A DNA stretch of 50,259 nucleotides from Phycisphaerales bacterium (GTDB taxonomy: Bacteria > Planctomycetota > Phycisphaerae > Phycisphaerales > UBA1924), in contig JAEPOJ010000010.1 in assembly GCA_017642965.1 (NCBI GenBank), positions 52,066 to 102,324 on the forward strand. Direction: 5' to 3'. Below, piece after piece: positions 42,400 to 50,259 of this stretch. The position numbers were made by a program, and so were the translations under genes. Position 1 is the stretch's first letter. Every line of letters begins with the position of its first letter. The notes beneath the pieces were generated by a model. It was not told where the DNA came from, ran no database searches, and worked only from the letters and a program-made list of their open reading frames with translations.

Positions 42400-44034
42400 A
42401 TGACCCAACGCTGTACCAACACGCTGACTCGATCTCTCCGTGTCACCCTCATCGCAGGGTGCGCCTGCTCGATGCTGCTGCTCCAGGGCTGCGGCGATGA
42501 GTCAGAGGCGAAGGCAGCCGTCCAGAAGGCAGAACGCTCGTTCACCGCCGTTTCGCTCGGCGACGCGACCGCGATCCCGGAAGACAGCGCTCGCATCTAC
42601 AGGGATGCCGAGCAGTCGCTGGCGGAGCACGCGGGAGACTCAGGCGGGTTCGCCGAGGCCGCGGCGGTCGGCGTCGCTATGGCCAAGCGCGGCCAGGCCG
42701 CCCTCGCTTCGCACGAGGCATCGAAAGCTGAGAACGAATCACTCTACCAGGCACGCATTATCCGCGGCATGATCAACGAGTGGCTCACGATGTCCGCGAT
42801 CGCGCAGGCAGCCGGCGCGTTCGACCCCAGCGAGGACATCGCGGAAGTCGAATCGATCATCGAACTCCGCCGCGAGGATATCCAGTACTACCAGCAGCAG
42901 ATGAACGAGATCGAAAACGAGATCAGCACCCACGAGGACAAAATCGCTGACCTCAGAACGAAAGCCGCTGACCAACTTCAGCAGGCAGGCGCTCTCGAAC
43001 TCCAGATCCCCCGCGTCAGCGCCCGCGAGGGGGCCAAGCTCGCAGAGCAAGTGCGTGAGTTCACCCTCCGCGCCGACCAGTACGATCTTGAGGCCACACG
43101 GATCGAGGGAATCGTTGAACAGCTCCGCCCCAGCGCCCGCGAGGCTACACTCAACGTCGGCAAGGCAAGCTCACAGATCGAGCTGCTCGAAAAGGCGATC
43201 ACCGAGCTGCGTGAGCGAGCGAGAAACAGCCAGGAAGACGCGGCCGAAGCGCGCAGCAACGCGGACCAAGCGCTCCAGCGTATCCAGAGCGCGGTCAACA
43301 AGTACCAGTCCCACCGCGATGACGCCGTCGAGAACGCACACGAAGAGGCGATCTCGCTAATCCGTGCAGCGATCAACGCGTCTCGCGATGCCCGCGATGC
43401 GGTCAAAGCCGTGGCAACGATCAACAAGGCCGATGCTCAGCAGATGCTCGCCGAGTTCCAGATGCGCCAGGCAACCGGCGAGCGTGAAGAAGCCATGCTC
43501 TACCAGGCACTGGATGAGGCCGGCGTGCCCGGATCATGGGAAGCACCCATGAACGAAGCGAGCACAAACGCTGACGAAATCCTCGCCGAGGCCAAGCAGA
43601 GCTACCTCGACGCCGCCAATACCCTCCGTTCGGCACGCGCCCGCGGGGACGCCGGCGAGCGACTCGCCGCAGCCGCCGAACGCCTTGAGCGACTCGGGGG
43701 CGTCGCACCAGAGCCGGAACCCGAAGAGTCCTTTGATATGGAGGACGAGGCCGAGGAAACCACGCCCAGCGAGCCCGAGATGATGGAAACCAGCGAAATG
43801 TCGCTGCAGGACATCATCGACTCGGTGCCCGAGGACATGCGTGAGACGGTTCAGGCCCAACTGCAGGGCATGATGGACATGCTCGCGGACACGGAAGACG
43901 TCGACATGCTCTATGAACTGATCGATCAGCTCGATGCCCAGGCCGCGGACATGCCAGAGGAGGTCGTCGATGGCTTCGAGTGGGTCAAGCAGCGGATCTA
44001 CGACCGCATCGACGAGATCGAATCCGACAGCTGA
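42400..44034 (+). CDS. Coiled-coil lipoprotein of unknown function
   Basis: 544 residues. Signal peptide with lipobox LLLQGC (acylated Cys at about residue 31), so it is anchored to a membrane by lipid. The body is almost entirely long alpha-helix with heptad character, for example EDIQYYQQQMNEIENEISTH, then KASSQIELLEKAITELRERA, similar in look to SbmA- or TolA-like spacers but with no recognised family. The C-terminus is acidic and Met-rich (EDEAEETTPSEPEMMETSEM). The ATG at 42400 has AGGA 12 bases upstream. A terminator follows at 44059-44090. It is probably monocistronic. Confidence 0.8.
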   Translation: MTQRCTNTLTRSLRVTLIAGCACSMLLLQGCGDESEAKAAVQKAERSFTAVSLGDATAIPEDSARIYRDAEQSLAEHAGDSGGFAEAAAVGVAMAKRGQAALASHEASKAENESLYQARIIRGMINEWLTMSAIAQAAGAFDPSEDIAEVESIIELRREDIQYYQQQMNEIENEISTHEDKIADLRTKAADQLQQAGALELQIPRVSAREGAKLAEQVREFTLRADQYDLEATRIEGIVEQLRPSAREATLNVGKASSQIELLEKAITELRERARNSQEDAAEARSNADQALQRIQSAVNKYQSHRDDAVENAHEEAISLIRAAINASRDARDAVKAVATINKADAQQMLAEFQMRQATGEREEAMLYQALDEAGVPGSWEAPMNEASTNADEILAEAKQSYLDAANTLRSARARGDAGERLAAAAERLERLGGVAPEPEPEESFDMEDEAEETTPSEPEMMETSEMSLQDIIDSVPEDMRETVQAQLQGMMDMLADTEDVDMLYELIDQLDAQAADMPEEVVDGFEWVKQRIYDRIDEIESDS

Positions 44035-44058
44035 GCAAGCCGAGCCAATATTCGCCCA

Positions 44059-44090
44059 AACGCCCATCGCGAAAGCGTGGGCGTTTTTTC
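44059..44090 (+). terminator. Rho-independent terminator after the lipoprotein gene
   Basis: AACGCCCA (44059-44066) pairs with TGGGCGTT (44078-44085); inside it CGC-GAAA-GCG closes a GNRA tetraloop, with one bulged T. Six T residues follow. Confidence 0.88.
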
Positions 44091-44100
44091 TCCGCAGAGC

Positions 44101-44106
44101 TACACT
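44101..44106 (+). promoter_or_regulatory. Possible -10 element for a leaderless reductase message
   Basis: TACACT ends five bases before the ATG at 44112. No Shine-Dalgarno sequence is visible between the terminator above and the start codon, a space of only 21 bases. Confidence 0.35.
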
Positions 44107-44111
44107 CCTTC

Positions 44112-45080
44112 ATGAGTTCAGCGAGCACAACCGATCTCCCGGGCACTCCGGAACTGCCCGATGTCACCCAGCACCTCGTCAAGCCACTCGCCCCTGTCAC
44201 CGGCCGTGTGCACGCAACCCGCCTCTGCACACGCTCACGGAAGGCATCGGGGTTTGTACGCCACGTCGAGATCGATGTCTCGGGGACACCGCTTCAAGAC
44301 GCTTGGACCGCGGGGCAGTCGTTTGGGGTCATCCCCGCTGGCGAAACTCCCGACGGCAAACCCCACAAGCTCCGACTGTACTCCATCGCCGCGCCTACCG
44401 GCGGCGAGACCGGAGACGGATCGATCATCACGACCACCGTGAAGCGACTCGTCGACGAGCACTGGGAGTCGCACAAGCTCCTGTACGGGGTCTGCTCGAA
44501 CTACCTGTGCGACCTCAACGTCGGCGATGAGATCCAGCTCACGGGCCCAGTCGGAAAAAGGTTCCTCCTTCCGAAAGATCCGAGCAAACACGATTACATC
44601 TTCATCGCGACCGGCACCGGGATCGCCCCGTTCCGGGGGATGATCATGGACCTGATCAAACAGGGCATGCCCTCACGCGTCGCCCTGCTCATGGGTACCG
44701 CCTACGAGTCCGACCTGCTCTACGACGATGAACTCCGCTCATTGGTGTCGCAGCACCCCCAGTTCAGCTACCACACCGCGATCTCGCGCCACACCACGCC
44801 GGAGCAGACCGAGCCCCTGTATGTTCAGGACCGCCTCCGTGTGGACGCGGACACGCTGATGCCCATGCTCACCTCCGAGCGGACGCTGATCTACATCTGC
44901 GGGCTTGCAGGCATGGAACTCGGGGTCTTCCAGACGCTCGCCAAGCTCCTCGGCCCAGGGGAGCTCTCGCAGTACCTCACTGTGAGCGATGATCTCCTCG
45001 CCGATGTGGACAACTGGGAACGCTCGATGATTCCCAAACAGCTCAAGAAGACCAAGCGGATGTTCCTCGAGGTCTACTGA
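44112..45080 (+). CDS. Plant-type ferredoxin-NADP(+) reductase
   Basis: 322 residues from the ATG at 44112, which is followed directly by a plausible N-terminus; longer frames start inside the lipoprotein gene. FAD-binding domain with KLRLYSIA (86-93) and YGVCSNYLCDLNVGDEIQLT (125-144), then the NADP domain with IATGTGIAPFRGM (165-177), YICGLAGMELGVF, and a C-terminal LEVY whose last Tyr stacks on the flavin in plant-type enzymes. This is close to the chloroplast and cyanobacterial form, not the bacterial FPR or thioredoxin-reductase-like types. It transfers electrons between ferredoxin or flavodoxin and NADP(H). Single gene; no ferredoxin gene is adjacent. Confidence 0.9.
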   Translation: MSSASTTDLPGTPELPDVTQHLVKPLAPVTGRVHATRLCTRSRKASGFVRHVEIDVSGTPLQDAWTAGQSFGVIPAGETPDGKPHKLRLYSIAAPTGGETGDGSIITTTVKRLVDEHWESHKLLYGVCSNYLCDLNVGDEIQLTGPVGKRFLLPKDPSKHDYIFIATGTGIAPFRGMIMDLIKQGMPSRVALLMGTAYESDLLYDDELRSLVSQHPQFSYHTAISRHTTPEQTEPLYVQDRLRVDADTLMPMLTSERTLIYICGLAGMELGVFQTLAKLLGPGELSQYLTVSDDLLADVDNWERSMIPKQLKKTKRMFLEVY

Positions 45081-45274
45081 CGCGTCACGGGCATGTCACA
45101 CGCGCTGAAAACCGCATCCGATCGCCCAGATCCGCGTATCTGCCCCCTGATGACTCGCCAAACGCCGGACACTGCCCGGTTTGGGCGATAAACTCTCCCG
45201 CACGCGGCTCCGCCGCTCAGACTCAGCAACCACGCGCCGGGCACGCCCGTCGCGATTGAACAGAGGTTCCGAAC

Positions 45275-46408
45275 GTGAACAGATCACGCAACGCATCACT
45301 CTTCGCCCGTCACACACGCCCGCTGCAAGCACTGGTGCTCGCGCTGGGTGCTACGCTGGGCCATGCGCAGCCCGTGACCGATCTGCCCAGATCCACGATC
45401 GAGACCATCTCCGTAAACTCCGGCCAACGATCCCAGATCCAGGGATTCGTGGACAACTGGACCCAACGCATCAAGTCCGAGTCCGCTTCGGACAATAAGA
45501 GGGCGCTCGAAGCCCTGACCGAGCCCCTCCACGCACGCGGCGTATCGATCGCGTTCCGACAGGCATACGCCCAGATGCTAATGCCGGTCATCGACGAGCT
45601 CATCGCGGATGACACCGTGAAGAGCAAGCTCAGCGCCCTGCGGATCCTCGGCGATCTCGCCACGCCCGCAGCCGCCCAGCGTGTCCGCGGGCTGATCGAA
45701 GATCAGGACAAGGGCGTCCAGCTATTCGCCGTGTCCAGCGCCGGGAGGATCTTCCTCAGCGCCAGCGTGCACGGCCCTGCCATGTCGGAATCCGATACGA
45801 CCTCGCTCATCGACGCCGTCTCGCAGAGCGCCGAGAACAACATGGATGACCAGGAGTTCACCCGCGCATGTGCGCGGACGCTCGCGACCGCAACCACGAT
45901 CGGCACACGCGACCTGCCCAACACCCGTTCACGGGCGCTGATCGCCCTCTCCGACTTGGTGAGCATGCACATCGAATCGCTCGGCGACAACGACGACCCG
46001 AGCTTCGCGCAGACACTCGCCCTCGATGCCGCGAGCGCCTCCACCGCGTCGATCTCCGATATCAGCGCCACGGTCAACGCGGACGCTGCCCGCGCAGCGG
46101 TTCGCCTGGGTGCCGAGATCGTCGCCCTCCCGCTCCGGCGCGTGATCGCCAAGACCATTGAGCCCCAGGCCGATCGTGAGAAAACCGTCCGGTCAGTACA
46201 AGCTGGCGAGACGCTGCTCTACTTCGCCCGCCGCAAGGCCGCCGAGATCGCAGGACGTGGCGTGGGCGGGATCGACACGACCAGCTTCAGCGCCCTGCTC
46301 GAATCGGGTGAGGACCGTGACTTCCGGAATCAGGCGGCCACGCTGCTCGGCCCGGGCGGTGCGATCGTCTCCCAGTTCAACTTCGACGACGACGAGTTCC
46401 TCAACTGA
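45275..46408 (+). CDS. Exported helical-repeat (HEAT-like) protein
   Basis: 377 residues. GTG start at 45275 with AGAGG eight bases upstream. A Sec signal peptide is visible (LQALVLALGATLGHAQ, cleavage about residue 31). The mature protein is all-helical with HEAT-like pairs, for example KSKLSALRILGDLATPAAAQR and EKTVRSVQAGETLLYFARRK, suggesting an alpha-solenoid scaffold in the periplasm. The C-terminus is acidic (NFDDDEFLN). No catalytic residues or family recognised. It lies 75 bases upstream of the oppA-like gene on the same strand, which may or may not be the same operon. Confidence 0.75.
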   Translation: MNRSRNASLFARHTRPLQALVLALGATLGHAQPVTDLPRSTIETISVNSGQRSQIQGFVDNWTQRIKSESASDNKRALEALTEPLHARGVSIAFRQAYAQMLMPVIDELIADDTVKSKLSALRILGDLATPAAAQRVRGLIEDQDKGVQLFAVSSAGRIFLSASVHGPAMSESDTTSLIDAVSQSAENNMDDQEFTRACARTLATATTIGTRDLPNTRSRALIALSDLVSMHIESLGDNDDPSFAQTLALDAASASTASISDISATVNADAARAAVRLGAEIVALPLRRVIAKTIEPQADREKTVRSVQAGETLLYFARRKAAEIAGRGVGGIDTTSFSALLESGEDRDFRNQAATLLGPGGAIVSQFNFDDDEFLN

Positions 46409-46483
46409 TCGAAGCCGCCTGAAACTCACGAAACTTCTCGCCAGCGCGTCAACCCCGCCCGATCCGTGCGGTAATGTGGTGGT

Positions 46484-48415
46484 ATGTACCGATTGCTCGT
46501 GCCCATCGTGCTGCTGCTGGCTCTCATCGGGGTCTCTGTGCTCTCCGACAAGCCCTCGCCACGCGCGGATCTCGTGTTTATCAACTCGTCCGATGTCAAC
46601 ACCCTCGATCCCCAGCGGATGAGCTGGATGCACGACCTGCGGACCGCACGCCTTATCTATGAGGGGCTGGTCCGCAACGACGTGCTCAGCCACGGCTTTG
46701 ATATCGAGCCCGCGGTCGCGGAGTCCTGGGAGATCTCTGACGACGCGGTCACCTACACCTTCCACCTGCGTGAGGACGCGAGGTGGTCCAACGGCGAGCC
46801 GGTCACCGCAGAAGATTTCCGATACTCCTGGCGCCGGGCGATGCTCCCTGACCTCGTCTCCGATTACGCCGCCATGTTCATGAACATCAAAGGGGCGCAG
46901 GCGTTCTACGACTGGCGTGTCGAGCAGCTCGAGGCGTTCGGCGAGCGCGAGTTCGCATCGGCGAGCGAGCGCCAGAGCGCCTCATACGAGCTGTGGGAAC
47001 AGACTAAGGCCCAGTTCGATGAAACCGTTGCGATGCGTGCACCAGACCCGCACACGCTCATCATCGAGCTGGAAAAGCCCATTCCCTACTTCATGGAGCT
47101 GTGCGCCTTCGCGGTGTTTATGCCGGTGTACGAGCCGCTGGTCTCTCAGTACGAGCGGCCCGACCCGGAATCGGGGCGTCTGATACGCAGACCCGGTTGG
47201 ACCAGGGGCGGCGTGCTGATCTCCAACGGCCCGTTCCAGCTCACTCGCTGGCGGATGAAGCGCGACATGCGTCTCGAGAAGAACCCCCACTACTGGGATA
47301 GAGACAATATCGCGATCGATTCCATCGATATCCCCTCCGTCAACGACCCGAATGCGGGCGTGCTCGCGTATCAGACTGGAGCGGTCGACTGGATCGCGGA
47401 CGTCACCGCGCCGTATCGCGGAGAGATGGTCGCGCAGAAACTCGAATACCTCGCCGAGCACGCCGAGCAGGTCGAGCAGCTGAAAGCTCAGGGGCTCGAT
47501 CAGTTCGCCATCGATCGCCAACTCCCGCCCGACCCGCGGGCGCACACCCACGCCGTCTCCTCATTCGGCACGTACTTCTACAACTTCAACTGCAAGCCCT
47601 ACCTCCCGGATGGGCAACCCAACCCCTTCGCGGACGCGCGAGTCCGCCGCGCATTCGCGATGTGCATCGACAAACGCGCGGTCGCGGACCAGGTCCGACG
47701 CCTGGGCGAGCCCACCGCACGCACGCTCATCCCGCCGGGATCGATCGGCGGGTACACATCCCCCGAGGGGCTCCCCAACATCGGCGATGCAAAAGACAAC
47801 GCCGAGCGAGAGGAGATCATCGCCCGCTCACGACGCCTGCTCGAAGAGGCCGGCTACCCGCAGGACTTCGTCGTCACGCTGTCCTTCAACAAGGACGCCG
47901 GTCACGATCTGATCGCCCAGACCATCGCCAAGAGCTGGCAGAAGCACCTGGGCATCCAGACACGCCTCGATCAGAAGGAGATCAAGATCTTCCGCGACGA
48001 GCTCAAGGACAAGCAGTACATGACCGCCCGCGCGGGCTGGTTCGGAGACTACGGTGATCCCACGACTTTCTTGGACATCAACTACTCCACCGACGGCAAC
48101 AACGACCGGGCCTACAACAACCCCGCCTACGACGCCCTGCTCGATAGAGCCAGCGTCGAACTCGACCCCGAGAAACGAATGCAGTTGCTGAGCGAGGCAG
48201 AACGGATCCTCGTCGAAGAAGACGTACCGCTCGTGCCGATCTTCCACTACGCGACGATCTACATGTTCGATCCCCACAGAATCACAGGGCTTTCCACACA
48301 CCCGAGGACCAAGCAGAACGCTTTCCTCATCGATGTGCTGGGCGATGGCAAGGGTCCGGAGCAACCCAGGCCGATGCATGCCGGCGCTGATGCCGACCAG
48401 GAGAACGAGTCATGA
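46484..48415 (+). CDS. Oligopeptide ABC transporter substrate-binding protein (OppA/DppA family)
   Basis: 643 residues, longer than the usual 530-550. An N-terminal TM or signal (LLVPIVLLLALIGVSVL) has no lipobox cysteine, so the protein is either released or held by an uncleaved helix. SBP family 5 features: INSSDVNTLDPQRMSWMHD, IYEGLVRND, AVAESWEISDDAVTYTFHLR (family signature), RWSNGEPVTAEDFRYSWRRA, ISNGPFQLTRW, and VRRAFAMCIDKRAVAD. It probably binds peptides or similar solutes and hands them to the permease encoded next, with which it overlaps by four bases. TAATGT lies six bases before the ATG. Confidence 0.9.
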   Translation: MYRLLVPIVLLLALIGVSVLSDKPSPRADLVFINSSDVNTLDPQRMSWMHDLRTARLIYEGLVRNDVLSHGFDIEPAVAESWEISDDAVTYTFHLREDARWSNGEPVTAEDFRYSWRRAMLPDLVSDYAAMFMNIKGAQAFYDWRVEQLEAFGEREFASASERQSASYELWEQTKAQFDETVAMRAPDPHTLIIELEKPIPYFMELCAFAVFMPVYEPLVSQYERPDPESGRLIRRPGWTRGGVLISNGPFQLTRWRMKRDMRLEKNPHYWDRDNIAIDSIDIPSVNDPNAGVLAYQTGAVDWIADVTAPYRGEMVAQKLEYLAEHAEQVEQLKAQGLDQFAIDRQLPPDPRAHTHAVSSFGTYFYNFNCKPYLPDGQPNPFADARVRRAFAMCIDKRAVADQVRRLGEPTARTLIPPGSIGGYTSPEGLPNIGDAKDNAEREEIIARSRRLLEEAGYPQDFVVTLSFNKDAGHDLIAQTIAKSWQKHLGIQTRLDQKEIKIFRDELKDKQYMTARAGWFGDYGDPTTFLDINYSTDGNNDRAYNNPAYDALLDRASVELDPEKRMQLLSEAERILVEEDVPLVPIFHYATIYMFDPHRITGLSTHPRTKQNAFLIDVLGDGKGPEQPRPMHAGADADQENES

Positions 48416-49416
48416 TGACACTCATCCTCCGCCGCCTCCTCGCGCTCCCGGTCATCCTGATCGTGGTCTACACCATCACCCTCACTCTCGCGTGGGCGGT
48501 GCCAGGCAGCCCGATCGAGAACCCGGAGAAGCGACCAAAGCCCGAGGTCATCGAGCAGATGAAGAAGCAGTACAACCTCGATTCATTCCCGAGGTTCTAC
48601 TTCTCCTACCTCGATAGCGCCACCGGCTTTGAATATCTCCGCGACAAGCTCTCGGGTGAGCTCGCGCGGGAACGCCAGGCCGCGATCGACGAGGGGCTCC
48701 CCGCCCCCCACCGCCCGGTCTTCGACTTCGGCCCGTCGCTCAAGTATGACGACAAAACCGTGAACGAGATCATCGCGGACTCGCTCCCGGTCTCCGTGAC
48801 GCTGGGCGCGACCGCGATCCTGATTGCGCTGGTCATCGGAACGATCTCCGGCGTCATCGGCGCGGTGAAGCCGAACTCGATCGCGGACCTCTCCACCCTC
48901 TCCGTCGCCATGGTGGGCATCTCGCTGCCGAGCTTCGTGACCGGCACGGTGCTGCTGCTTGTGTTCTCGATCTGGCTCGGCTGGTTCCCCGTTGCCCAGT
49001 GGGGCACGCTCCGCAGCATCGCCCTCCCCGCATTCGCGCTCTCGCTCCCGTTCGCGGCCTACATCGCACGGCTCACACGCATGGGCATGATCGAATCACT
49101 CGGCGCAGACTACATCCGCACCGCCCGCGCCAAGGGCAACCCCGAGCGGGTCGTGCTCATCAAGCACGCGCTCAAAAACGCCTTCCTCCCGGTTCTGAGC
49201 TACCTCGGGCCCGCAACCGCGTTCGCCATGACCGGCTCGTTTGTCATCGAGCGGGTCTTCACCGTGCCCGGCATGGGCGAGCACTTCGTCAGCGCCGTTC
49301 AGAACAACGACTACTTCCTCATCATCGGCGTCGTGCTCGTGTTCTCGACCATGCTGATCGTCTTCAACCTGGTCGTGGACATCCTCTACCGCTGGATCGA
49401 CCCACGCATCGCGTAA
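48412..49416 (+). CDS. Oligopeptide ABC transporter permease (OppB/DppB family)
   Basis: 334 residues. Six TM helices (about 9-29, 122-145, 155-178, 195-215, 255-275 and 300-325). The EAA loop that docks the ATPase is ADYIRTARAKGNPERVVLIK. The roughly 90-residue loop between TM1 and TM2 is longer than in E. coli OppB. ATG at 48412 overlaps the oppA-like stop. The usual next genes (oppC, oppD, oppF) are missing: the next gene is on the opposite strand one base away, so the complex must recruit a second permease and ATPases encoded elsewhere. Confidence 0.92.
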   Translation: MMTLILRRLLALPVILIVVYTITLTLAWAVPGSPIENPEKRPKPEVIEQMKKQYNLDSFPRFYFSYLDSATGFEYLRDKLSGELARERQAAIDEGLPAPHRPVFDFGPSLKYDDKTVNEIIADSLPVSVTLGATAILIALVIGTISGVIGAVKPNSIADLSTLSVAMVGISLPSFVTGTVLLLVFSIWLGWFPVAQWGTLRSIALPAFALSLPFAAYIARLTRMGMIESLGADYIRTARAKGNPERVVLIKHALKNAFLPVLSYLGPATAFAMTGSFVIERVFTVPGMGEHFVSAVQNNDYFLIIGVVLVFSTMLIVFNLVVDILYRWIDPRIA

Positions 49417-49417
49417 A

Positions 49418-49960
49418 TCACAGGCCCCACGCGCTCGCGCAGGGCATCGTGTTCAGCAGCATGAACGTCATCTGATCACGCACATCGATCGCACCGTCTC
49501 GGCTGAGATCCGCCGACATGTCCATCGAGACATACGCGTCGATGAAGTAGGGCGCATCGTACAGGTTGACCACACCGTCGTCGTTGTAGTCGCCCAGGCA
49601 CCGTTGCGGGAGCATGTGGATCACCACCGCACCGTTATGAACGGTCTGTGTGGTTCCCAGCATCGGCACCGGCTCGTACGACTCGATCGGCTCTCCAACC
49701 GAGAGGAACGCGAGGTTCGCGGGGCTGCCCTCCTCGAGGACCTCCTGCATCGATGCGATCCCATACAGCGGCACGGATACGAACATCCACTGCTCGTACC
49801 TCGTGCCGGGATCCTGATCGTTCCCGCTATCGCTTCCGTTGTCGTTCGTTTGATCGCTCGCGTTTGCTACCTGAACACTGCTCGTCGGGTTCAAAAGCAC
49901 ACACAGAGCAGCCACGCACGCCCACGAGGGGCGGCAGATCCATTCCATACACTTGGCCAT
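49418..49960 (-). CDS. Secreted protein with dockerin-like EF-hand pair
   Basis: 180 residues; signal peptide (about 1-35, SWACVAALCVLLNPTSSVQVANA) and GGAG eight bases before the ATG. After a Gly/Asp/Asn linker and a roughly 70-residue unknown domain come two calcium-binding EF loops, DYNDDGVVNLYD and DLSRDGAIDVRD, flanked by Cys on both sides (CLGDYND...TMPC). The GC-type double EF module is the usual C-terminal module of planctomycete secreted proteins and resembles type I dockerin. The stop is one base from the convergent oppB stop. Confidence 0.8.
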   Translation of the reverse strand: MAKCMEWICRPSWACVAALCVLLNPTSSVQVANASDQTNDNGSDSGNDQDPGTRYEQWMFVSVPLYGIASMQEVLEEGSPANLAFLSVGEPIESYEPVPMLGTTQTVHNGAVVIHMLPQRCLGDYNDDGVVNLYDAPYFIDAYVSMDMSADLSRDGAIDVRDQMTFMLLNTMPCASAWGL

Positions 49961-50027
49961 GCACGCATCTCCGTTCGTCCCACAAACTGAGCGGGTATCA
50001 TCGCCATTACTCCCCGGAGATCAACAA

Positions 50028-50052
50028 AAAAGCCCGGAGTTACCGGGCTTTT
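50028..50052 (-). terminator. Rho-independent terminator of the partial gene at the right edge
   Basis: AAAAGCCCGG (50028-50037) and CCGGGCTTTT (50043-50052), loop AGTTA. On the minus strand the stem ends in T residues 40 bases after the stop at 50094. Confidence 0.82.
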
Positions 50053-50093
50053 GGGGAATCCGAGTATCCCTTATTCAAGGGTATCGAGCGTAA

Positions 50094-50259
50094 TCAATAC
50101 GCACGATCCAGCACGAACCACGCGCCGGGCTTCACATCGCACACGATAAAGTCTGCTTTCGCAAGCTCTTCTGCTCGCTGGCCAGGAGCGGCCACCTTCA
50201 GCGCGATCGGCTGCGACGCGTTGATCACCAGCACATTCGCAACCGGGTCCGCACCAACA
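50094..50259 (-). CDS. 3' end of an unidentified gene, cut by the window edge
   Basis: Minus-strand reading from the window end gives about 55 codons without a stop, ending at TGA (50094-50096). Readable parts: NVLVINASQPIALKVAAPGQ, AEELAKADFIVCDVK and PGAWFVLDRAY at the very end. The frame is followed by a terminator at 50028-50052, which supports a real gene. I do not recognise the family; the 5' part lies outside the window. Confidence 0.6.
   Translation of the reverse strand, partial: VGADPVANVLVINASQPIALKVAAPGQRAEELAKADFIVCDVKPGAWFVLDRAY

Overview
The window looks like chromosomal DNA from a planctomycete-type bacterium, most likely of the class Phycisphaerae. The sequence-level reasons are: a single 16S rRNA gene with no tRNA, 23S or 5S beside it; membrane proteins that begin with a C-x2-C-x-FDL-x-G-(n)-CPECG zinc ribbon; secreted proteins with a VPAPAG...RRRRG sorting tail or dockerin-like EF-hand pairs; many start codons with weak or absent Shine-Dalgarno sequences; and GC-rich coding sequence throughout. 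No sequence search was possible, so the class is an inference.

Layout. 1-1.4 kb: a secreted protein with a PEP-CTERM-like tail (minus strand) behind a Fur-box-like palindrome, then rpmB (ribosomal protein bL28) with a terminator. 1.4-4.2 kb: mcsA, mcsB (protein arginine kinase) and a comF-like phosphoribosyltransferase in one operon, without clpC. 4.2-6.43 kb: a self-contained 16S rRNA transcription unit (promoter, boxA-like element, RNase III stem arms, 16S, terminator). 6.5-19.3 kb, all minus strand: a GH10-like protein lacking both catalytic glutamates, a ComEA-like DNA-binding protein, mfd, phoU, then four tandem paralogues of a two-TM zinc-ribbon membrane protein. 19.5-20.5 kb: purC. 20.5-30.5 kb, minus strand: a six-gene operon of three SPFH-domain proteins (a large polytopic one, HflC-like, HflK-like), an ABC ATPase with an acidic repeat-bearing tail, an ABC-2 permease and a large exported alpha-helical protein. 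A second ABC-2 permease lies divergently at 30.85-32.4 kb. 32.4-34.4 kb: a GT4 glycosyltransferase and a small acidic protein. 34.5 kb: tRNA-Leu(GAG). 34.8-40.7 kb: chemotaxis operon cheB-cheW-cheR-cheA-cheX-cheY. 40.8-50.3 kb: a protein with a CX4CH motif, a coiled-coil lipoprotein, a plant-type ferredoxin-NADP reductase, an exported helical-repeat protein, an oppA-oppB pair without oppC, a dockerin-like secreted protein, and the 3' end of an unidentified gene running off the right edge.

How genes work together. McsA and McsB form an arginine-phosphorylation stress module. The che genes form an almost complete excitation and adaptation pathway with CheX as the likely CheY-P phosphatase; no chemoreceptor lies in the window. 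The two loci most likely to be under-described are the SPFH/ABC-2 locus (20.5-32.4 kb), read here as a membrane-microdomain-associated ABC export or membrane-remodelling machine, and the four-gene zinc-ribbon paralogue array (6.5-12.8 kb). Functions for both are inference.
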